Positions 10,376-20,374 of a DNA stretch of 26,496 nucleotides are shown in pieces. Origin of the DNA: Paraglomus occultum (lineage: Eukaryota > Glomeromycota > Glomeromycetes > Paraglomerales > Paraglomeraceae); NCBI GenBank assembly GCA_910592205.1, contig CAJVPJ010000385.1, positions 1-26,496 of the forward strand, written 5' to 3'. The notes under the pieces are model-generated. The model saw only the letters and a program-made list of their open reading frames with translations. It ran no database searches and had not been told where the DNA came from. Positions within the stretch are counted from its first letter, which is position 1, and the number at the start of each line of letters is the position of its first letter. A program made the position numbers and the translations under genes.

Positions 10376-12265
10376 GTATATATATGATCAATCAAGTTTA
10401 GCAAAATGAGTGCTAACATAAATGTGCGCAGTATAAGGAATGTATGCTAGTAAAAAAAAAAAGGAATTTAACTGAAAATGAGAATATGCGTAGTATAAAT
10501 AATATTTTCAGGGGCAGGGTGACAAGTCTGTCAACTTTGTTTTTTTCACAGATCTGCTGCTTATTATCATTCTGACAATGAATTTTTTGCCATAAATGGA
10601 TGGTATGGCTGGAAGATTAATTAATAACATGGGACAGAAACACAGAATGAACATTTCACCATAAATAGATAAGGATTAATTGACGTGGCTGATGATGTGG
10701 CAAATGAATCAATGCATAAAAAGCAAGGTCAATAATTATTGCATAAAAAGCCAGGTCAGAAATCTCTTGCCACAATGCATTCTACGAAGACAACGTTCTG
10801 ATGCAGGCAAGAGTTATTGTTACATGTTTTACAATAGTTGTAGACGTCTGTGGACTTTGATTATAAACAGAGAGTAGCATTGCGTTTAATTATTTTAATT
10901 TTATAATTATTCTATCGTTCGCTTTTTGTAAGAACAATGTATTGTCATAACAAATATATTCCGTGCTGTTGAAAATGAGTTAATTGACTACGGAAATACG
11001 CAGCGATCCTCGCCATGACAAACTACTTTGATTTGATATTACGTGTATAATTTTTATTTGTGACAGTGAGCTAACAAGTTCGCGTTATCTTTTAAACGTG
11101 GTGACTTGTTAGTAGTTATTTTTGACCGGATATAAATATCCCCGAGTGGAACTGGTTAATGTGTTTCTTGGAGATAGGTTAGTATGTGGTTGCTCAAAAA
11201 ATGAATCCGGGAGGGTTATGTGAAACATTCCAAGCTCTCTCTCACAATGCGTACTAAACTAAGAGAACTTTTTATTATTGAGATTGTCCATACACTTTTT
11301 TGCCAGAAAATTCTCCATGCCACGTATTGATCACGCCTACAAAACATTTGGCGACGAATAGTATAATACCGCGTGTTCATGGTATTGTAGAAAGTGTACC
11401 ACGATGAAAGACCAAAATAAAGACGTTGCTACGTTCGTAAAGAATTTTCTGAGAATTTACGTCAACCGAATGACTCGATTGTTTATATTACAAGTCCGCA
11501 GAACCTTTCTTGCGAGTCTTGAATGAGATAGCATGCATGCTGAAATACGACGGGTTATGCCACTAATTAACGCAAATCATGAGTCCAAGACGCTGTCACA
11601 AATCGTTACCTTTGCACTACGTGTCAACCTTCTAGATTATGTTATCTCAGTGAAATTTAGACTGTTATGAAAACGTTCATTGATCAATAAGAAATTATCT
11701 CTATCCGTGTAAAGCGCACTTTACTTATGAAGCAGTATGCGAACAAAGTAATTGCATTATTGATGGACGGGATTATGTAAGAATTTGTTATAGCGCAAAA
11801 ATAAATTATCTCATCATGTCATGTGAATTCGAAAGGCTTGACTTGTAACGTAATTATGTTGCTTCTTGGTTGAAGAATAAAATTTCACTTTTGTCTATTA
11901 AATATAGCAAAACGTTAACAGAGTTTACATCACTATTGCAATATCACTTTTACGCTTGACATAAACATAACATATTTCCTGCTATACTTGCACTTCGATC
12001 TTTGTCTGATTGAAGAGCTTTGCGAACACCACCTCAATAGCTTTTTCGTTCCGGTGCCCTTTTGATAATAAAATGACTATCCATTGGCAAGTTTCTCACT
12101 TTAAGCAGTCCGTAAACATTAATATTAATACGTAACGATAAGCTTTTAGTACTCAATATGAAAGTAGTTTATTGAAAGAGACATATAGACAAATTAAAAT
12201 AATATTGAAAAACTAAAAATCACTCTTAGTCGTTTTAATCACCTAATAACCGCCCAACAAATCCA
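10376..12265. other. AT-rich intergenic region without a gene
   Basis: No supported exon was found on either strand between the head of the orphan gene and the stop codon of the zinc-knuckle gene. It holds a short near-tandem repeat at 10713-10762 and scattered homopolymer A and T runs. The promoter of the orphan gene must lie in its left end, but no clear element was recognised. Confidence 0.6.
10713..10762. repeat. Two near-copies of a 27-base unit
   Basis: TGCATAAAAAGCAAGGTCA at 10713 is repeated with one change at 10740, giving a period of 27 bases. No function is suggested. Confidence 0.75.
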
Positions 12266-15200
12266 CTACCACCACGCTTCGTCAACTAATGATGGATGCT
12301 CATCCCTACTAGTTTTCCTCCTGGGTTCATAACTATCCCGTCCTTCTTGTTCAAAGACATTACCCCGACCCAACTTGGCTTGTTGGTTTCTCCCACGAGT
12401 AAGCGAAAAATCATCCTCTTTACTCTCGTACGCGTCCCTTTGCTGGTTTCTCCCACGATTATACGAAAAATCATCCTCGTTACTCTCGTATGCGTTCCTT
12501 TGCTGGTTCCTCCCACGAGTAAACGCAAAATCATCCTCTTTACGCTCGTACGTGTTCCTTTGCTGGTTCCTCCCACGATTAAACGAATAATCATCCTCTT
12601 TATTCTCGTACGTGTTCCATTCGTTTTGTTTACCACGGTCCAAAAAGCTGCTATGGCTACCACCTTTGTTGCTTCCCCAGCTCTCATTCTTAGCGTTGCT
12701 GTAGTTCGAGTCCCATTGCGAATTCGTACTCGAAGGCTGTTGTGGTCTCGAACCCCAACTATCATTTATATCAAGTCGGGCTGTTGCCCCCCCTGCTTGC
12801 CATTCTGCGTCCGTTTTCTTATATCGATTAGAGGACCTGTGGGAAGAGTGCGATGATGATCTTCCGCGATCTCCCTTATCCGAATCCCGCCGATACGCAT
12901 GGCCACTATCATAATCTTCTTTGTGACGATTTCTGTGATTATCGCTTTTATAACTGTCGGCATGATTATCATAGCTCGAGCCTTCATGACCGTGTCCATA
13001 ATTGTCATCATAACGAGATCCCTTATAACCGCTTCTATCATCTCCGCGATCATAACGAGGTCCCTGGCCGTTCGAATCGAAGTCCTGGCTACGATATAAT
13101 CCTCGATCGTAATCATCTTCTTTACGACTATCATCTCTACGACTGTTGCGGCGAGGTCCCTGATCGTAATCATTTCCATAACTACTATCTCTACGACTGT
13201 TACGGCGAGATCCCCGTTCATTGCCGTAATTATCATCTTTGTAACTGTTACTACGAAAACCTCGTTCATTGCTGTGACTATCAACTTTGTGACTGCTACT
13301 GCGAAATCCTTGTTCATTGTCGTAACTATCATCCTTGTGACTGCTACTGCGAAAACCTTGTTCATTGCCATAACTATCATCTTTGTAACCGCTACTGCGA
13401 AAACCTTGTTCATTGCCGTAATTATCGTTTTTGTAACTATTACTACGATCATGGCCGTAACTATTGTTACGACGAGAACTGTACTCATCATTTTCATCAT
13501 CTCTACTATTATTACGGCGATAGTTGTCGCCCCCACTTTCTGTGCATTCTCTGGCTATGTGTCCCTCGCCTTTACACTTGTGGCATGTCTGAACTGGCTT
13601 TGAACGAGTTCGGCCCCGTCCCTTGTCATCAAATCCACCACTGTCCATAGAAAATGCTGTCATGCGAATAAGGTTCGATTAAAAATTAAATTTACCGACA
13701 ATTGACGTTATGGATATTATTTAAAACGCAAACAGTACTAGCTTGTATGCATTCAAAGCTGCTTACATGATTTATTCCAGTCGTCCTCTCCAGATCTGTT
13801 GCATTGAGGATAAGTGATTAGTCTTGAATTGAATCAATCAACTTCAATAGAACAATGAATGCCCCTTTACCTGCTCGATTCGCCTTTTCGACCACGCGCT
13901 GTCAGAGAAAGTTAAAATCAAATTAGAAAAATTTAAATTCAATTGATAACATCCGTAATTATGCAACACGCACCTTCGTATTGAGAGTCAGATCTCGGTT
14001 CTTTACAATACCTAAAGTGAAATTCTATGTTATTCTTCAAGTTGCAGGTTTTAAAATTATTATAAATGTACTTACTTCGTCATATGGTCACTAGATCCAC
14101 AATTTTGACAACCAAGCGGTACATGGCGTTCGACTTCTACATTATGCAATAAATGTTAACTGTATCAATCCAGTTATGTAGCTTTCTCTCAAACAAAGTC
14201 TCTCAAGTTACCTCTCTTAGGTGCCGGACAATCTCTGAAAATAAAACTTTATTAGCACCTAAATCTTGATAATAAACTATTGTTTCTCGAACATACCTCG
14301 TCAAATGCCCTTTCTGCTCACAATTATAACAAATAGGCTCTGGACTAAACTTTAAAATTCCTGCATCCGCTAACCATTGCAAATTTTCTTCTTCTGAATT
14401 TGGACGCTCTCCAACGGTTTTTGGCAGAACGTCGGGAGAACCCATAATGACATTCATGACGTAAGTTTTGTCCATATTTCCTTGATAGTCGATCAAACAG
14501 TTTTGTAAGGGAATTTCTCGACGCTAAAAACGGTAGATTCGCAAAGACAAAAGTGATCGAATTTAAATATTTTGCAGACCGCTATATGAACATCTTATTC
14601 ACTGATATTAGAGTATCATAAAACTTACGAATGCTACTAGTCTCGCATTGCATCTATTCTCTCTAAGTTTCTTCTCGATTGTTACAAACGTCTCACTGGG
14701 CGATGCTTTTGTATATTCTTCTAATGCTTCTTTGAAATCGTCAATGTCCCTGTCTCTGTCTGCAGTCATCATTGCACTCCAAGCTTCTTCGGCTGTCATG
14801 TTCGCCGGACCGTGCTTAGACCCTGTGAATAGACATTAAAAATAAATAAACGATCTCACAAGTAATGCTAGGTTATATTAATACGTACATGGAGTAACTT
14901 TTGGTCTCTGATATGAAGCATCAGAAGAACCCCGTTCAGGACAGTCTTTTGACAAATGCCCACTCTTCTGACAGTTGTAGCTAATACAAAATACAAAAGT
15001 AAGAAAACAATTATTCAATAACGACGAACGTTTCGTAAGCATATAGGACTAATAAATATAACGCGTACCAAGAACGGCTATCCAGACCTTTTTCAGGACA
15101 GTCTCTTGATATATGACCAGACTTATTACAGTTGTAGCTAATAAGCAAGAATAAACGACGCGAATACCAATTAATAATACGTTATGTTGTGATCTAATGA

Positions 15201-18131
15201 CCTATATAATGCATACCATGTTGAACCAGAAGCCTTATCAGGACACTCGCGAGCAAAATGTCCTGAATACATAAAACATCAAGCACATATCAATGAGGCT
15301 GTTCACAACAACAAGTCAAACATTATTCATAACCATTCGAATTTCATACCGTCTTCACCACAAATTCTACAGCCATCTCCACGAAATTTAGAATCGAATT
15401 CTTTCTCACTACGTTCTTCGTCACGCCAATCTGGTTTTGATGGCTTGTGAAAATCAGTATTACTGTCAAAATTGTTGGTCTCATAAGTTCCTCCGGCCGA
15501 GCCAGCATCATTGCCTAATTCTTTTGAAAAAGCGGCCGCTTGCTTCATCCAATCATTTGATTCGCCGAAACTCTCAGTAGCATTGTCATTGTTAGAATCA
15601 GAAGCCGGTTTTGCACCCCAAGCACTCCCCCCTAGACTGTTGCTTTGATCAGCAGATGGAGCGGAAGTCCAGGCAGACGCTTGCTTGTCAGGACTCGAAT
15701 CATCATTCCCAGTAGACGGAGCAGCCCCCCAAGAATCCTCTACACTTTTATTGGCATTTGAAACAGGGCCCCAGGAATTCGCATCTGGAGCAGATTGCTC
15801 CGCAGGTTTACCAGCTGATGTAGTAGTGCCCCACGTAGTTTCCGTACTTTTCTTGGTATCTGAGGCAGGACCCCAAGCACTCTCCCCTGGATCGTTGCTT
15901 TGATCGGCAGATGGAGCGGAAGTCCAAGAAGACGTTTGCTTGTCAGGACTCAAAGCATCATTACTAGTAGACGGAGTAGGGCCCCAAGAATCCTCTACAT
16001 TTTTATTGGCATTTGAAACAGCACCCCAGGAATTCGAATCTGGAGCAGACTGCTCCGCAGGTTTACTGGCTGATAGAGCAGTGCCCCACGCATTCTCCGT
16101 ACTTTTCTTGGTATCTGAGGTAGGAGGACCCCAAGAATCATTGTCCGGAGAAGGTTGATTTGTAGCCTTACTAGCAGGGCCCCAAGAACCATCCACACTT
16201 TTGTTAGTGTCTGGAGCAAGACCCCATAAATCCGCGTCCGGAGTAGACTCTATAGGTTTGCTAGCACTTGAAGTAGTAACCCAAGAATCATCCGCATTTT
16301 TCTTCGCGTTCGAGGCAGGACTCCAAAGATCACTGTCCGCAGAGGGCTGATCCGCAGATCTACTAGAAGGCTTAGTACTCTCAACCGGCACACCCCACTG
16401 ATCCGGGGCTGGCTTCCCGCTAGATTGTATTATGTTGATCAAATGAGATTTCCTGTCTTCGGGTGACATTGGCGTTTTCGGTTTAGCGCCAGAAAGATTA
16501 GACACAGCATCTCGATTAGACCATTTTACAAGTTCTGCAAAATCTATCGGATCGGTCTGAGTGTATACTGAACAAAAACGGGCCAAAAGGGGGGGTGTGA
16601 TTGGAGGAGAGACAGGTTTTGGCGTTGTGGCTGAATATGATGGCGACATGGCTGACTTTGGTGAAGACTCAACTAGATTCGGCGGTGTAGGCGGAGAATC
16701 TAGATTCTGCTCATCAATCAGTGAGCTATCTAGCAAATTGTCCTCGAATTGCGGACGGTAAATCTGATCATCTGATATAATGTCAGTTTCAGCAACGTTC
16801 AATACTGCATCATTTGGTCGAATTTGCTTATATGAACCGATTTCATCGACAGTGGCCACACCAGCAGTAGTATTGGTATCGATAGTCAACGTTTCCTCTA
16901 TTTGAATTTCTTGTTGTGTTTGATCATCGGAAACAGTTTCGCCGTCAGCAACAGCCGCAGCTGTCCATATATCGTCAGCCTCTTGTTGAATTTCTTGTAT
17001 CTCATTTTTGGCAGTAGCAATCGCATTGATTTCAATCAACGTCTCGTCGGTCTCCTTTAATTGAATCTCTTGTTGTGTTTCTTCTGTGGTAACAGTAGCA
17101 TTGATGTCGATCAATGCCTCGTCTGTCTCCTTTGATTGATTTTCCTTTTTTGTTTCGTCTTCCGTAGTAGTATTGACATCACTCGTCACCGTTTCCTCGG
17201 CCTGAATTTCTTTTTGTGTTTCACCATCCGTAGTAGCAATAGTATTGACATCGATCATCGGCGTATCCTCAGTCTGAATTTCTTTTTGTGCTTCGTCTTC
17301 CGTAGTAGCATCAGTATTGATATCAATTAATGCTTTCTCAGTTTGAAATGCTTTTTGTGCTTCGTCTTCCGTAGTAGCATCAGAATTGATATCAATCAAC
17401 GCCTTCTCAGTCTGAATTTCTTTTTGTGTTTTGTCTTCTATAGTAGCATCAGTATTGAGATCAATCAACGTCTTCTCCGTCTGAATTTCCTTTTGTGTTT
17501 CGTCTTCCATAGTAGCAGTAGTATTAATATCAATCAACGACTTTTTATTAAATTCTTTTTGCGTTTCGCCTTCCGTAGTATCAATAGTATTGATATCGAT
17601 CAACGTTTCAGTCTCTTCGGTAGTAGCGGCAGTGTTGATATCAATCAACGTTTCCTCAGGCTCCTTTAGTTGAGTTTTATCTTCTGAAGTAACAGTGGTA
17701 TTGATATCAATCAACGTCTCGGTCTGGATTTCATATTGCGTTTGATTGGTCGATATAGATTTGCTTTCATCAACGATATCGATCAAAGTCTCCTCTTCCA
17801 CTTCTGGTTGAATTTGGTGCAGTGTTTCACCGCTGTGCTTGGTTTCATCTTCGACAGCAGTAATAGTCGTATTGATATCAATCATCAACTCTTCTTCTAC
17901 TTTTGTTTGGATTTCTCGCAGAGTTTTATCGTCGGACATGATGTCATCTTCGGGAGCAGTAGTAGTTGTATTGATATCAACTTTGTCTTCAGAATCAGCA
18001 GAAGAATCGATGTTAGTCGCTAGTGTGTCGACTGATCGAGACTCTTCAGAACGTGAATTGATTTGATCAGCAAGTTTACTTTCTTCTTGGGCGTCGGTAA
18101 AATTCGTGTGTTGTGTTTCTTCTTCTATCAT
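12266..18131 (-). CDS. Large zinc-knuckle protein with Trp-Gly repeats
   Basis: Twelve exons on the minus strand: 18131-15350, 15262-15217, 15137-15069, 14980-14889, 14822-14629, 14523-14297, 14234-14212, 14136-14076, 14011-13974, 13898-13871, 13795-13767, 13656-12266; 1659 aa, all phases consistent. Residues about 60-410: degenerate repeats around LIDINT. About 480-560: Pro/Ser linker with a block including VYTQTDPIDFAELVKW. Residues 579-838: twelve WG dipeptides in Ser/Asp/Ala/Pro-rich spacers; two more at W1497 and W1523. Six CCHC knuckles start at C921, C943, C966, C1126, C1154 and C1220. Between knuckles 3 and 4 is a helical block starting EEAWSAMMTADRDRDIDDF. The C-terminus (1234-1659) is Ser/Arg/Tyr/Gly/Asn-rich with tandem repeats. 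CRICGEDGHFARECPDK plus the EAW block match a family I know from Dikarya, annotated only as zinc knuckle proteins. CCHC knuckles bind single-stranded RNA or DNA; WG repeats can bind Argonaute. RNA binding is likely; Argonaute binding is inference. Confidence 0.9.
12379..12618. repeat. Four tandem 60-base repeats in the last zinc-knuckle exon
   Basis: Units start at 12379, 12439, 12499 and 12559 (plus-strand TTTGCTGGTT...). On the coding strand each gives a 20-residue unit of the type EDDFSxxRGRNQQRxxYExK. Differences between copies are mostly synonymous or conservative, which suggests the protein repeat is kept under selection. Confidence 0.92.
13205..13444. repeat. About five tandem 48-base repeats in the last zinc-knuckle exon
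   Basis: Units begin near 13205, 13253, 13301, 13349 and 13397; the outer copies are more diverged. Each encodes a 16-residue unit like SYGNEQGFRSSSHKDD, a low-complexity Tyr/Gly/Asn/Arg sequence typical of disordered RNA-binding tails. Confidence 0.88.
14889..15137 (-). repeat. Duplicated zinc-knuckle exons
   Basis: Exons 3 (15137-15069) and 4 (14980-14889) of the zinc-knuckle gene both begin CTACAACTGT, are preceded by an intron ending TATTAG or TTATTAG in phase 2, and encode CYNCNKSGHISRDCPE and CYNCQKSGHLSKDCPE. The first cysteine codon is split TG/C in both. This points to a tandem exon duplication. Confidence 0.75.
16900..17950 (-). repeat. Degenerate repeats encoding LIDINT units
   Basis: The first exon of the zinc-knuckle gene holds more than a dozen degenerate units, roughly 22 to 35 residues each, with a core like LIDINTDATTEDE followed by QKEIQTE. 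The most regular copies lie at about 17250-17520. The units are acidic and contain no zinc ligands or known fold signature. Confidence 0.8.
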
Positions 18132-18575
18132 TATGCAAAATATCTTTTGAAAGTGGGGGATACGGTTAGTTGTTAGCGAGAAGTAATAATAGCGAGGGGG
18201 AGGTCCGCGATCAAGATAGAATAACGTGTATTAACACGATATCTCATAAATAAACTAGTCAACATGCGTTTAACACGTTATTCAGGAACAAGCTGCGCAC
18301 GAAGTCACGTATTGCAAAAAGTAAAAAGTATGCGCTTGCGTGCTTGACGTCTCGTTGTTTGGAGTTCGTTTTCGCTGCCTACTTACCTTTTCTGTGAAAA
18401 GACTGTGGCTTAGAGATACTTAAATGTACGAACGTCAGGCGTTTACAGTGATGAACGAGACAACTAGGATGGTTGGAAAGGAAATTTTCTTCCTTAAATC
18501 ATTGTTGTTGAAATGTGGAATGAAGGTTGTACGGGAAAATCGATAGGGCGGAATAATTTTTCGATCAGATCAAGG

Positions 18576-18583
18576 TGACGTCA
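18576..18583. promoter_or_regulatory. CRE-like TGACGTCA palindrome
   Basis: This is the perfect octamer recognised by ATF/CREB-type bZIP factors, about 445 bases upstream of the zinc-knuckle start codon. It is a single site seen by motif only. Confidence 0.3.
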
Positions 18584-19018
18584 AAAGTAAGGTTCGGAAA
18601 CCCCGGACAGACTCGGTCCCGGAGAAATATAGGAATATCGACGGGTCTACTGTAGTTATAACAACAACAGCAATTAGGGCATTCCAGTTGCGTATAAGTT
18701 GAATTATTATCTCACCTGGACGAACGATCTAAATTCAGAATTCTCAGAAATTAACAGATACATTGAGCGATGTTTTGCGGAACAAGTCCTACTCTTGCGA
18801 TGATTGGTGACATTCCACAGTCGGGTACTGGGGTCGACGTGATGTGTGATCTTTAAATACATATTAGGATAGATAACACGAAATAAGGGGGGAAGATTCA
18901 TGTGAATTATCACATGTGTGCTACCCAGTAATATTACTTAGCAACGTGCACTCATTCCTATATATTAACATCGTCAATTTGGCTGTGGGAGAACGCTTTT
19001 TCTGCAAGGCTAAGGAAA

Positions 19019-19175
19019 AATAATAATAACGACAACAAATAACAGCAACAATATCAACGATAACGATAAGAACAATGACAACAATAATAATAACAATAAT
19101 ACAGTAATAACAATAATAGTAACAACAACAACAACAACAATAGTAACAATAGTAACAACAACAACAGCGATATAA
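19019..19175. repeat. AAC/AAT-type microsatellite
   Basis: This is a run of imperfect AAC, AAT and AGT trinucleotides. On the other strand it gives long Leu/Val frames that are artefacts of the repeat. Confidence 0.9.
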
Positions 19176-19412
19176 CATTTATTACTTTCAATAGTAAAGC
19201 CATAGACGAGATAGTTAAACTTATTTGGGTCGTGTAAAGTTGAGACACAAAAAAACGCAATATTTCTTAATATGGACTGTGATACGACGCTAAGACAAAT
19301 AAATGATTGACAGCAGGTGGTGAAACGTCTGCAATGAGAAATACCCATTATCTACTTTCCAGAGCAAGCCAAAGTCTCCCAATTTACTAACAACGCTAAT
19401 ACTAAGGTTTTG

Positions 19413-19494
19413 TTAATTGGTCAATTGCTGGGCACGAGTAGTAATGATATATTTAATTGGTCAATTGCTGGGCACGAGTAGTAATGATATATTT
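19413..19494. repeat. Perfect 40-base tandem duplication
   Basis: The unit TAATTGGTCAATTGCTGGGC... ending GTAATGATATATT occurs twice head to tail without a mismatch, so the duplication is probably recent. It lies about 0.9 kb upstream of the MAT1 start. Confidence 0.95.
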
Positions 19495-20295
19495 GGCTCG
19501 ACAAACGGGCAAAACGAGTGTAACTCGTGTTCCTGAACCTTAAATATTTGCATAATATGCCAGGTTTGGATACCATTCAACAAATAAAACGATTATGCAA
19601 TTTATAAGTTGAAATTATAACGCTAATTATTGTGACGAAATTGGATTAAAACGAAACTTACATCGGTGAGGGTCTGGACTTTTAGATTAAGATGGTCGGC
19701 GCAATAACTAGGATCGCTTGTTTCCGTCAGAAACCGAGAGAACTAAACTTTTGTAAGCGTTAATGTCTAAAGCCCATAAATAAACAAACAAAGTTTGTCT
19801 TTGCTCTCTGATAGTCGTGGGTACGGTTTTTAGATAAAAATAAGCTTTTCGAGGTAGCCAGCACGCTAATATATTTCGGGAGACAATCATATACGGAGTT
19901 TGAGTTAATTCTACACAGTTTTTCTTTCTTCTCGTTCTCAGGTGATGTCGACGAGAGGTAATTTTGCCTGCTGATCTCGAGTGTCATTAGGAAAGCAATG
20001 TAGTATTACTTAAAACGTTTGGATGATTGGATGATTGTTCAGACGTTAACTAAAAATAGTTTCCAAATTCAAATCAAAAAAGGAAAAACCATTCAATCAA
20101 GTCTTATACCGTTTAGAGCGATTACTCTACTCTATAATGGTGCCGGATAATATTTCAAACAAATAACTAGTTGCTTATCATGAATGTCAAACGCTTTCGA
20201 TGTTTGAAGCATTAGTCAAAACTAGCTTTGGCGGTTATCCGTTGTTAAACAATATACAATCTGAGAATTAGTCCACACATCCAAATTATATTTAC

Positions 20296-20303
20296 ATCAC
20301 GTG
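20296..20303. promoter_or_regulatory. E-box ATCACGTG upstream of MAT1
   Basis: The hexamer CACGTG at 20298-20303 ends 71 bases before the start codon, in the context ACATCACGTGTAA. It resembles the element in front of the NELF-A gene. Function is inferred from motif and position only. Confidence 0.35.
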
Positions 20304-20374
20304 TAAAATCATAAAATGAAAACGGGCAAACAAAAACGATAACGATATTACAGTCTATCGAGACAATACTTGCA

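Larger units (their letters stand above)
18132..20374. other. Divergent intergenic region between the zinc-knuckle and MAT1 genes
   Basis: No gene was found. The region contains a CRE-like octamer at 18576, an AAC/AAT microsatellite at about 19019-19175, and a 40-base perfect tandem duplication at 19413-19494. Promoters of both flanking genes must lie here. Confidence 0.6.

Noticed and set aside
12296-13650. Long plus-strand open frames (186 and 265 codons) opposite the last zinc-knuckle exon, rich in Cys, His, Tyr or Ile/Val
   Set aside because: They are mirror images of the 48- and 60-base codon-phased repeats, have no domain or splice context, and the minus-strand frame carries the CCHC knuckle and conserved splice junctions.
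13657-13663. Start of the last zinc-knuckle exon as an independent gene beginning at the ATG at 13663
   Set aside because: A TGACAG acceptor at 13657 joins upstream exons in frame, and the family is known to have knuckles on both sides of the EAW block, so it belongs to one long gene.
13660-13690. GGTTCGATT resembling a tRNA B box
   Set aside because: No A box at the right distance and no cloverleaf; it lies in an intron of the zinc-knuckle gene.
17136-18066. Plus-strand frames rich in Phe, Leu and Ser resembling membrane repeats
   Set aside because: They lie antisense to the LIDINT repeat array and reflect its periodic codons.
19010-19348. Minus-strand hydrophobic Leu/Val/Ile frames that look like membrane proteins
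   Set aside because: They are translation of an AAC/AAT microsatellite in three frames, with no flanking coding sequence.
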